From NCBI GenBank assembly GCA_034428455.1, contig DAOUHZ010000065.1:1-50410 (forward strand): a stretch of DNA of 50,410 bases. Reading direction: 5' to 3'. How positions within the stretch are numbered: the stretch's first letter is position 1; every line of letters begins with the position of its first letter. The notes beneath the pieces were generated by a model. It ran no database searches, was not told the origin of the DNA, and worked only from the letters and a program-made list of their open reading frames with translations. The DNA is from Bin87 sp034428455 (GTDB lineage: Bacteria > Chloroflexota > Dehalococcoidia > Lucifugimonadales > UBA3495). This document shows, piece by piece, positions 42,953-50,410 of this stretch. The position numbers and the translations under genes were made by a program.

Positions 42953-45900
42953 CTAGCGAACCAACGCCGGCGCCTTCGGACATAAAATCGTGCGTGGCAG
43001 GCTTTCCCCGACGGTCCGCTGGTATCGCGCACACTCCCAGGGAGATTTCTGGGCCGCTCGCCACTGCCAGTACATCCGAGCGGGATCGTAATTCCCGCCC
43101 GTCGGCTTTGGCGATACGCCCACTGGCGGATTCGACGGCGTAGCGACCGGCCGGCCAAACTCCCCTTGGCTGTTGCCGACGATCACAATGTCGTGCCGGT
43201 ACCGGGCTATCGCAGACAGAGTTGCTTCCGATATCGGCCCGGCGAAAACTGCTGGCCGCGCTTTGTTGCCAAACCCGACAGTAATGTCGCGGTCGGTCAG
43301 AAGGCGAACTCGCGCATGATCTGATCTGTCGTTTTCCGTGTCGATGTCATGCTCGGCGTCAACCCTGGCCAGCAATTCGTACTCTCCCACCGGATACCGC
43401 AACGTCTTCCAGATGAACTGCAATTCCCTCGATTCGCCCGGCTCCAGGCTTGCGCTTTGCGAGTACATCGTGTCGAGGTCGGGCACGTTCAATAAGTAGA
43501 CTGTGCCTCGGCCGGCGTACTGACCTTGATTGCGTATCACCACGGCAATCTCAACCCAGTCTCCCTTCACGATAGGATGCAGCGGGTCCGGCGTTTCGAA
43601 GTCAATGACGGCAAAGTCGACTGCCGGCGGCAACAACTCGATCTCGAACTCGCGCACGGCCCCGGGCACACCGGGTATCTGAACACGGAACACGTGCTCG
43701 CCAGGCTCGTAGCGGCTGGTGCGCCAGATGAAGGAAGCGGCGCCAACGGCCCCCGGCGCGATGCGGGGCCGTTTCGTTTCCGGTCGCTTGTCCGCCGAGG
43801 GGAAGTGCAAAGTGACGGGGATGTTGGCCGCAACCAGCCCGCGGTTGCGCACCGTAACCTCTATGGAAACCGCTTCGCCAACTACCGGGGAAGCAGGGTG
43901 CCAGGATGTGTCCACTATCGAAGCAACTAACCGGGGAGAGACGAGCCTGATCTGAATCGTGGCGGATATTGCCAACTCAGTGATATTGTGCTCGGCCATA
44001 AGTGTGGCGGTCAGGAGATGCTCCCCGGCAGCGTAATTTGAGGTTCTCCAGGTGAACTCCACCCGTGCAGTTTGCCCCGGCTCTATCCTCGGGGATTTTG
44101 TCTCCGGCTGCTTGTCATTCGACGGGAAGGAAAGCTGCACCGGCACATTCAGGGCGGACGGGCCGTTGTTGACTACGTCGACCCAGATTGTCACTGCCTG
44201 ACCCTTGACTGCCGTCTCGCTGGGTTCGGAACCCATGCCGACGATGGCGACGTCGATAATGGGCGGGAGCAGTTCAGTCTGAAACCGTTGCGATGCTGGA
44301 GGATCGCTGGCCACTTCCACTCTGAAATCGTGCATGCCCGGCTCATAATGGCCGGTGTGCCAGGTGAACACGGCTTCGACTATATCCTCGACATCTATAC
44401 GGGGACTGCGAGTTTCCGGCTGTCTGCCACCCGGCGGGAAGTGCAACGTGACCGGGATGTTGGCAGCGATTCGGCCATCATTGCGTACGGTCACCGTAAT
44501 GGTCGTCGGTTCTCCGACACGTGGGGCTTCAGGGCTGACCGCAATGTCCACGATGGTCGCGTTGACTATCAGAGGAGTCAGGGCGAACCTGATTTCCTCG
44601 GCGGTGCGCCCCAGGGTGATGTTGTTATCCAGCAGGATCGCTGCGCTCAAGGTGTGCACGCCTGGTTCGTAGTTGGAAGTTTTCCACTGGAAAAAGACCC
44701 TTGTGGTTTCGCCCGGATCCACACGTGGCGACGGAGTTTCAGGACGCTTGCCGGCCGACGGGAACGTGAGCCTGACCGGAACGTTAATAGCAAGTGGCCC
44801 GTCGTTGCGCACGTCAATCCACACTTCCACCGGTTCGCCGACCATCGCGGTTTCGGCCGGGTACGTACCCATGCCTATAATGGCGACGTTTTGTACGGTG
44901 GGCAGCAGGTCCACCGTGAAATGCCGTTGAGGAGAGTTCACTGCGGCTACCTCAATGCCGAACCGGTGAGTCCCCGGCCGGTAGTTGCCGGTGCGCCATT
45001 CGAAAACCACCGTCCCCGTTTCACCCGGATCCAGGTGTGGTTTCTTGCGGTCAGGCTGCCGGCCGCCCGGCGGGAAGCGCAGAGTAATCGGGATTCTGGT
45101 CGCGACCGGCCCATCGTTGCGAACCGTCACCGCTATTGAAACCGGCTGGCCTACTGAGGGCGTCTCCGGGTATACCGAGACATCCACGATTGTTGCCGTG
45201 ACCGCCAGCGGGGAGACACGGAACGGCAACTCCATCGATGTCTCGCCACTGGTGATGTTGTGCTGCTCAGGTAAGGTCGCGGTCAGGTTGTGATTGCCGA
45301 CGGAGTAGTCTCTGGTTTTCCAGGTGAAGGTGGCGGTGCCGGTTGACCTGGCGGGTGTTGGAGCGTGGTCAGTTTCGGGGTTCTTGGTATCTGATGGGAA
45401 ATGCAGCGTTACTGGCACTTTGACGTCGGCCGGCCCGTTGTTCTGCACCTCCACCTCGATGGCGACCTCTTCGCCCCGCATTGCGGTCCCTGTCGGCGAC
45501 GCATTGATGCGGAGTATCTCGGCGTCAATGTGAAAGGTGACATCTTTATCGGCGCTGGCGACGGCGCCGAATTCTTCCGAGGACGCCATCAACCTCAGCG
45601 TGTGTTTCCCGAGCATTCGTGCCGAAGCCGGTACACGCCAGGCAATCAGCTCCTCGGATTGACCGTTTGGCGCAAGCTCGTCCATGGTTTTCGCGACTAT
45701 CGGTTCGGCTTCGTCGTCTACGTACAATTCCAGGCTCAGGGGCAGGGCGATCTCGCTTGCATTTCGGATTCCCAGGGACACCGTGGCATCGTCTCCCAGG
45801 ATCAGCATGTCCGGCGAAATGGCTACGTCTGCCATCTCGACGTTTACCAGCGGGGCCATACGGGTAATTTCAAGGGAAGCCGCGTTGTTTTTCGGGGACT

Positions 45901-48900
45901 GGTCGACCGCCGCCGAGAGCAGGACTTGGATGGTATGGACGCCGGGCAGTACGTCCCGCAGGGGCACTGCCACGGTCTCCGTCCGGGTTTGGCCGTTTTG
46001 AATCACCATGGTGCGCCGGTCCAATTCGAGCGGGTCCGTGCCGTCATCAGGCGCCAGAACGAACCGCACGGCGGCCGGTTCGGTAGCCGGCCCGTCATTC
46101 GCCACCGCAACGGTCACCCCGACGGTCTCGGCGGCGAACGGCAAAGAAGCCTGCAGCGGGTCAACCGATACCAGTCGCACGTCCACCGCACCGAATTCCG
46201 GGCCGGCCAACGTGCGGCGCATGCTGACTTTGTTGCCATTCTCGTCCCCGAGATCCAGCCAAATGTCGTCGGGATGGACGATGTTCATCCGGTCAGTTGA
46301 CTCGGCGGAGTTGTTGGCCTCGTTGTCGTCTTCAAAGTCGTTCGGACTAACTACGGTGACGGTGGCTGTGATCGGCTGGTCGCTCAAGGCCTGCAGTGTG
46401 GGAATGATCCACGCGACTTCGCCCTCCACCATCCCGCCAAATGGCACAGTGCAGTTGGTGAAGCAGATCGCGGCAGTATCGCTGATAGCGTGATCTTCGG
46501 GGCCGGTCATGGCAATTGCGGCGGCAACGTCTGTCTCGCAGCTGTAGTTGTAGATCGTGTAGACGACGCGCAGTTTTTCGCCGACCTGGTAATCGGGCGG
46601 CGATCGTTGCTGCCCGACGCTATCTCTGATGGCATCGACGGTTACCCGAACGTCTTCAAGGCAGCTTTCAGGTGCATCATCACCCTCGAATGCCGAGTGG
46701 AACAATTCGACGGCCAGGGCGCCGCTGTTGTCGTTCGGCGTGGTGTCGCCCGGCAAATCAACGGCTACCTGAAGGTCATACGTCCCTGATGGTTTGCCGG
46801 TGGTATCCCACGTCAGCGTCGCCGCTTCGCTGGAACCCGGCTCAATGCGCGGCGACGTTTCGCTCGCTACAACCGTCGTGTCATGCAGATCTTGGACCGT
46901 GTACAGGCTCACCGGCACCTCTACGCGAACCTCGCTGTGGTTAGTGATCGTAGCAGTCACGTCCAGCGTTTGACCGATGGCAGCCACGTTACGATTGATC
47001 GTCGCCGTCGTAAGAGCCACGGCCATAACCGGCCTACGGAGAGTTACGGTCATTGACGACTCATCATTCGCATCACTGTCGTAGCCAGCCAGACTGGCGA
47101 CTATTTTCAGTTCGTGATCACCGGGTTCGACATCGGAGGCGTCCCAAGTCAGGTTGGTTGCAACGTTTTCGCCGGCTGCTATCGACTCGATCGTTGTGGA
47201 ATCGTCCGCGTCCTCTGAATCCTCGACAAACAGATCGACCGCTACGTCGGTGACCTCAGCGTTGCTCTCGTTGAGCACTTGGACGTTGATTGAAACCGAG
47301 GTTCCCGCAATGTTGTCCGCGGACGCCAGCGTTGCGGATGACAACGCTATGGGGTTGCGAATAGTTGCGTTGACCGACTGGCTATCGTCCCGGTCTGGAG
47401 CCTGTCCATCGGCCCCGGCGATGACGAATAGTTCAACCTGACCTGCGTCACGCCCGGTCGTGTCCCATCGGATGCTAGCATCGGCTGTTCCATCAGCGGT
47501 TATCGAGGCGAAGTCCACGTCGGCAAGGGCGTCGTCAGTCCCCGATTCGTACAAACCAATCGTCACGCCGGTCAGTTCGTCCTGCCCGACGTTTTCGACT
47601 TGCGCCGTGAACTCTATGGTATCGCCGGACACTGCCGGGGCGCTCGTCGGGGAGACGTTTTTCAGCAGGAGCCAGTTTCGTATCTCGATGCTGGCCGAGA
47701 CTGAGTTGTTCGTTTCGTCTATATCGCTGGCGGTCTCGGCAACCACTTCCAGCTCATAATCCCCTACTGCGACGGCGGCGGTGTCCCAGGTCAACGTGCC
47801 GGATGTCGATCCATCGACGGCCAGCGTCGAAATGGTCGTGGTCGCGGAGGGTTCATCGTCTTCCTCCTCTGCATCGTCAGTTCCGTCCGAGGTCGCATCC
47901 TCCGTTGTCTGACCCTCGCCGACTTCAGCGACGTACAGGTTGACTACCACCTCTCCCGTATCGTTCTCTCCCGAGTTGGTCACGGTGAACGGCACGCTCA
48001 CTGAACTTCCCTTGATCGCTGTGGAAGCAACGGGGCTGGTGAAACTCAACGCCACGTCTACCGGATCAAGCAAGGTCAATGACGCGGTCGCGCTGTTGTT
48101 GCTTGAATCGTCGTCGTTAGCAGCTGTTGCCACCACGCGCAGGCCGTACGTACCGGCTTCTGCCTCGTCGGTATCCCACGAGACGGTAACGGTCTCCGTA
48201 CCGTCCACGTCGATGGAGTTTTCAGCCTGATTCGATGCCAGCGGGTCAGCATCTTCGGCGGCGTTCGCGTCGAACAGCGACACTTGAGGCCACGGAGCCG
48301 GAACGTTGCCGTCGTTTTCCAGCGTGACGGTGAAGTCAACCGTATCCCCGACCACCGCTTCAGTCGCTGATGCTGTGACTGACTTAACGGCGACGTCCAC
48401 CGACGGTTCCACTAGGGTCACGGTGACCGTCTTGCTGTCGTTTTCCGAGTTGCTGTCTCCCTCCGTTTGTGCCAGCGCGCGCAGGGTGTGTTCACCTGCT
48501 GCTGCTCCATTGGTGTTCCATTCCAGTGTTACCGTAGCCTCGCCGTCGACGGCGAGGGCGGAGACCGTGTCCGAATCCAGCGCTGTGGTATCCGCGCCGA
48601 GGTGGAGGGTTACGGTCGTGTCAGCATCCGCGTCGGCCTCGCCCTCGTTCTGTACGGTTACGGTGAAATCTACCGCTTCCCCGACCACGGCGGTGGTCTT
48701 GGACGCGGTGACCGACTTGACGGATATGTCCGGGGCCGGATCCGGTTCCTCATTGACGATGTTTATCGCCTGCGTGGACGTAGCGGTATTGTTGTCCGGG
48801 TTGGCATCGATAAAGCCGTCCGGCGCGGTTACGGTTACGGTGGCAACCACTTTTTCGCCGGTGGCGTTGGGGTGCTTGTCCAGATCCCATCCGACGCTGC

Positions 48901-49306
48901 CATTTAGAGTGACGCCAGAGTTAATTGTGCACCCTTCCAGGCAAGCCATGTCATCGGTCGCGTCGATGTTATGAATTGTGGCTTCGCTGACCGAGCCCTT
49001 TAGGGCTACGGTAACCGTTACGTTACGACAGCTGGAATTGGTGACGTCGTAATAGATCCCGATGTCGTCGCCAGCCTTATAGTCTGGTGGGTCTTTTAGC
49101 GTGTAGGTAGTACGCTCAATTACCCCCCATTGACTTGATATCGTGACGCTCACGTCGTCGGTGCAGTCCTGCTGCAAGACTGCTCCTTCCGCAACCTCGG
49201 CGGGCATAGAAGCTTGCCCGCCGGTGAGATGGGGCCACATGACCGCCAAAGCCATGCCGACGGCCAGCACCGCCAGGATCAAGGCCAGCGGACGAACGCC
49301 GTTCAC
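42953..49306 (-). CDS. Giant secreted CARDB-repeat adhesin-like protein
   Basis: 2117 residues. The N-terminus is a signal or anchor helix (PLALILAVLAVGMALAVMW). By eye, about 15 CARDB-like beta-sandwich units of roughly 100-120 residues follow, each with a V-G-x-x-V-x-[FIV]-x-V-T-V-x-N-x-G pattern. Those in the last third alternate between two near-identical types (ATIVDVSVYPETPSVGQP and VAIIGMGTYPAETAMVGEP). Two special units with four Cys each occur at about 45-180 and 895-1040 (MACLEGCTINSG; AICFTNCTVPFG). The C-terminus (IARYRHDIVIVGNSQGEFGR) is not CARDB. Likely a cell-surface or exported stalk. Start GTG 49306, without a good ribosome-binding site. The TAG stop lies in the flank of the IS element, so the C-terminus may be truncated. 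Confidence 0.85.
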   Translation of the reverse strand: MNGVRPLALILAVLAVGMALAVMWPHLTGGQASMPAEVAEGAVLQQDCTDDVSVTISSQWGVIERTTYTLKDPPDYKAGDDIGIYYDVTNSSCRNVTVTVALKGSVSEATIHNIDATDDMACLEGCTINSGVTLNGSVGWDLDKHPNATGEKVVATVTVTAPDGFIDANPDNNTATSTQAINIVNEEPDPAPDISVKSVTASKTTAVVGEAVDFTVTVQNEGEADADADTTVTLHLGADTTALDSDTVSALAVDGEATVTLEWNTNGAAAGEHTLRALAQTEGDSNSENDSKTVTVTLVEPSVDVAVKSVTASATEAVVGDTVDFTVTLENDGNVPAPWPQVSLFDANAAEDADPLASNQAENSIDVDGTETVTVSWDTDEAEAGTYGLRVVATAANDDDSSNNSATASLTLLDPVDVALSFTSPVASTAIKGSSVSVPFTVTNSGENDTGEVVVNLYVAEVGEGQTTEDATSDGTDDAEEEDDEPSATTTISTLAVDGSTSGTLTWDTAAVAVGDYELEVVAETASDIDETNNSVSASIEIRNWLLLKNVSPTSAPAVSGDTIEFTAQVENVGQDELTGVTIGLYESGTDDALADVDFASITADGTADASIRWDTTGRDAGQVELFVIAGADGQAPDRDDSQSVNATIRNPIALSSATLASADNIAGTSVSINVQVLNESNAEVTDVAVDLFVEDSEDADDSTTIESIAAGENVATNLTWDASDVEPGDHELKIVASLAGYDSDANDESSMTVTLRRPVMAVALTTATINRNVAAIGQTLDVTATITNHSEVRVEVPVSLYTVQDLHDTTVVASETSPRIEPGSSEAATLTWDTTGKPSGTYDLQVAVDLPGDTTPNDNSGALAVELFHSAFEGDDAPESCLEDVRVTVDAIRDSVGQQRSPPDYQVGEKLRVVYTIYNYSCETDVAAAIAMTGPEDHAISDTAAICFTNCTVPFGGMVEGEVAWIIPTLQALSDQPITATVTVVSPNDFEDDNEANNSAESTDRMNIVHPDDIWLDLGDENGNKVSMRRTLAGPEFGAVDVRLVSVDPLQASLPFAAETVGVTVAVANDGPATEPAAVRFVLAPDDGTDPLELDRRTMVIQNGQTRTETVAVPLRDVLPGVHTIQVLLSAAVDQSPKNNAASLEITRMAPLVNVEMADVAISPDMLILGDDATVSLGIRNASEIALPLSLELYVDDEAEPIVAKTMDELAPNGQSEELIAWRVPASARMLGKHTLRLMASSEEFGAVASADKDVTFHIDAEILRINASPTGTAMRGEEVAIEVEVQNNGPADVKVPVTLHFPSDTKNPETDHAPTPARSTGTATFTWKTRDYSVGNHNLTATLPEQHNITSGETSMELPFRVSPLAVTATIVDVSVYPETPSVGQPVSIAVTVRNDGPVATRIPITLRFPPGGRQPDRKKPHLDPGETGTVVFEWRTGNYRPGTHRFGIEVAAVNSPQRHFTVDLLPTVQNVAIIGMGTYPAETAMVGEPVEVWIDVRNDGPLAINVPVRLTFPSAGKRPETPSPRVDPGETTRVFFQWKTSNYEPGVHTLSAAILLDNNITLGRTAEEIRFALTPLIVNATIVDIAVSPEAPRVGEPTTITVTVRNDGRIAANIPVTLHFPPGGRQPETRSPRIDVEDIVEAVFTWHTGHYEPGMHDFRVEVASDPPASQRFQTELLPPIIDVAIVGMGSEPSETAVKGQAVTIWVDVVNNGPSALNVPVQLSFPSNDKQPETKSPRIEPGQTARVEFTWRTSNYAAGEHLLTATLMAEHNITELAISATIQIRLVSPRLVASIVDTSWHPASPVVGEAVSIEVTVRNRGLVAANIPVTLHFPSADKRPETKRPRIAPGAVGAASFIWRTSRYEPGEHVFRVQIPGVPGAVREFEIELLPPAVDFAVIDFETPDPLHPIVKGDWVEIAVVIRNQGQYAGRGTVYLLNVPDLDTMYSQSASLEPGESRELQFIWKTLRYPVGEYELLARVDAEHDIDTENDRSDHARVRLLTDRDITVGFGNKARPAVFAGPISEATLSAIARYRHDIVIVGNSQGEFGRPVATPSNPPVGVSPKPTGGNYDPARMYWQWRAAQKSPWECARYQRTVGESLPRTILCPKAPALVR

Positions 49307-49351
49307 GATTGTGCCCAGTAAACAGTGTCCGAGGGTTTGCCTGCCCTAACG

Positions 49352-50344
49352 TCAGCTGCTCGGCTTGGTGTACACCAACATGACCGCTCCGGCTGCGGTT
49401 GCCGCGTCATCTATGGCGACCGTAACCTCGTAGAGGCGGCTGGCGTCGTCGGTTCGCTGCAATGCAAACCCGGAGACGGCCAGCCGAGCCGGCTGCTGAA
49501 CCGAGACTACCGGGCTATCGTCCACCATCAACTCGGCAGTTACCGTGGGTTGATTATCCGTCTGCCTGCTGGTGATCAATAGTGAAGCCGACGCTATGAT
49601 GCTCGGTATCGTAGGCGGTACCACGAACCTGACTGGGTCGGATGTGCCTCCGTTGGAGTCGTGGCTGAACAGGACGAAGGCATTGTGTTCGGGGTGCTGC
49701 CAGTGGTAATAGCCAACCGTGCTGTCATCCGCTTTGACGATTTCAGGCACGTCCTGGGTGGCCACGATCAACACCTCGTTAATTGCCAAAACCAAAAGGT
49801 TCTGTTGTAAATCGTTGGCCTGTTGGCCCGGCGCGTCGTACCTCCAGATGCCGGCGGCCGGCTCGTCTGCCGGCAAGTACGCCACAACCCACCCGCGATC
49901 GTCGTAATAAACTGTTACCTCTCTGGGTTCCACCTGGTTCCCAAATCCGATTGCGGCGTGCATCGGCAGTTTCACTATGGCGAAGTTGCCTCCTAAATCC
50001 ACGTGGAGGCCTGGTTTGTTGCGGTTGGCGTTCGATTCATCCGGGTCGTCCAACAGGGATTTGGTGATGTCCATGATGTTGAGCCGGGGGCGCAGGTCGT
50101 CCGGGCCATCGCCCTGGAGGTGATCGAGCACGCGGTAATGTGCTGAAAAGCCCGCCTCCTCTTCCCGGAAAGCAGTGGTATCGTCGCCTTGGGACGTGGC
50201 GACCAGATCATCCGGTTCCGCCAAGTCCCAAACCGTCGCTGCGCTGGTGGGCGCATAACTGGTTTCTGCCGGAGTTCCATTGCCTAACCAGAAAAGCAGC
50301 GCCGCCGACAGCGCAACGATCAAGCTGGACTTTCCGCAATTCAA
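49352..50344 (-). CDS. Secreted protein upstream of the CARDB gene
   Basis: 330 residues from TTG 50344. The N-terminus is a signal peptide (KSSLIVALSAALLFWLGNGT, cleavage likely near AETSYA). The mature part is beta-rich and acidic (VTVYYDDRGWVVAYLPADEP, DDSTVGYYHWQHPEHNAFVL) with no family I recognise. The frame stays open to the window end and contains no ATG, and TTG has no clear ribosome-binding site, so the true start may lie outside the window. It ends 45 bases before the CARDB gene and is probably in the same operon and exported with it. Confidence 0.65.
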   Translation of the reverse strand: MNCGKSSLIVALSAALLFWLGNGTPAETSYAPTSAATVWDLAEPDDLVATSQGDDTTAFREEEAGFSAHYRVLDHLQGDGPDDLRPRLNIMDITKSLLDDPDESNANRNKPGLHVDLGGNFAIVKLPMHAAIGFGNQVEPREVTVYYDDRGWVVAYLPADEPAAGIWRYDAPGQQANDLQQNLLVLAINEVLIVATQDVPEIVKADDSTVGYYHWQHPEHNAFVLFSHDSNGGTSDPVRFVVPPTIPSIIASASLLITSRQTDNQPTVTAELMVDDSPVVSVQQPARLAVSGFALQRTDDASRLYEVTVAIDDAATAAGAVMLVYTKPSS

Positions 50345-50410
50345 GCGGCGTAAGCGAGGGAATCGACAAGTCGGTGGTACAGAGTGATGGGGAGTTCCTG
50401 TACGTCGGGG

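Noticed and set aside
43500..49300. Plus-strand frames inside the giant gene
   Set aside because: They mirror the CARDB repeats in antisense (Ser/Thr/Val-rich) and recur with the repeat period.

Overview
The window is a 50 kb piece of a GC-rich bacterial chromosome. The gene content (eukaryote-type glutamine synthetase GlnII, PdxS/PdxT vitamin B6 synthesis, an R3H/SpoIIIAA-like ATPase, a luciferase-like probable F420 enzyme, two-subunit CoA transferase, many small toxin-antitoxin pairs, dispersed palindromic repeats) fits an uncultured Chloroflexota bacterium, perhaps of the SAR202/Dehalococcoidia type. That assignment is an inference from families recognised by eye; no search was run.

The most striking result is three probable selenoproteins. 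In each, a UGA codon sits at the position of the family's redox cysteine, the reading frame continues to the normal family length, and a hairpin follows the UGA. They are a two-domain rhodanese (1849-2688, minus; Sec238 in the active-site loop), a SelW-like thioredoxin-fold protein (35535-35822, plus; C12-x-x-U15) and a DsbA-like protein (40867-41499, minus; U14-P-F-V). Read conventionally, all three would look truncated or mis-started. UGA is used as an ordinary stop in many other genes here, so reassignment to Trp is unlikely. No selenium-incorporation gene (selA, selB, selC, selD) lies in the window.

Layout. 1-2.7 kb: anion permease end, membrane-anchored thermonuclease, Sec-rhodanese. 2.8-8.8 kb: a toxin-antitoxin cluster (VapBC; HicB-HicA-HicB; a stand-alone HsdR-N nuclease; two VapB-like proteins and VapC) interrupted by an acetyl-CoA-synthetase-like gene. 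8.8-9.9 kb: glnII. 9.9-11.3 kb: transposase remnants between inverted copies of a dispersed repeat. 11.4-22.2 kb: mostly single metabolic genes (cupin, LLM oxidoreductase, methyltransferase, quinone oxidoreductase, 2-hydroxyacid dehydrogenase, SDR, aldo/keto reductase, PEP-mutase/ICL family), tRNA-Gly and a lipoprotein. 22.3-31.7 kb: retropepsin-like pair, amidohydrolase, MBL hydrolase, HAD hydrolase, CoA-transferase pair, an ATPase-TOPRIM pair resembling a defence module, arylsulfotransferase-like protein, MazEF-like pair. 31.7-35.1 kb: DMT exporter, plsY, ilvE, cysC. 35.5-41.5 kb: SelW-like gene, then a minus-strand housekeeping run (Sec-DsbA, rnc, pdxS, pdxT, R3H ATPase, tmk). 41.7-43 kb: a broken IS701-type element. 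43-50.3 kb: a 2117-residue CARDB-repeat surface protein and an upstream secreted partner.

No rRNA gene, CRISPR array or replication origin was seen.
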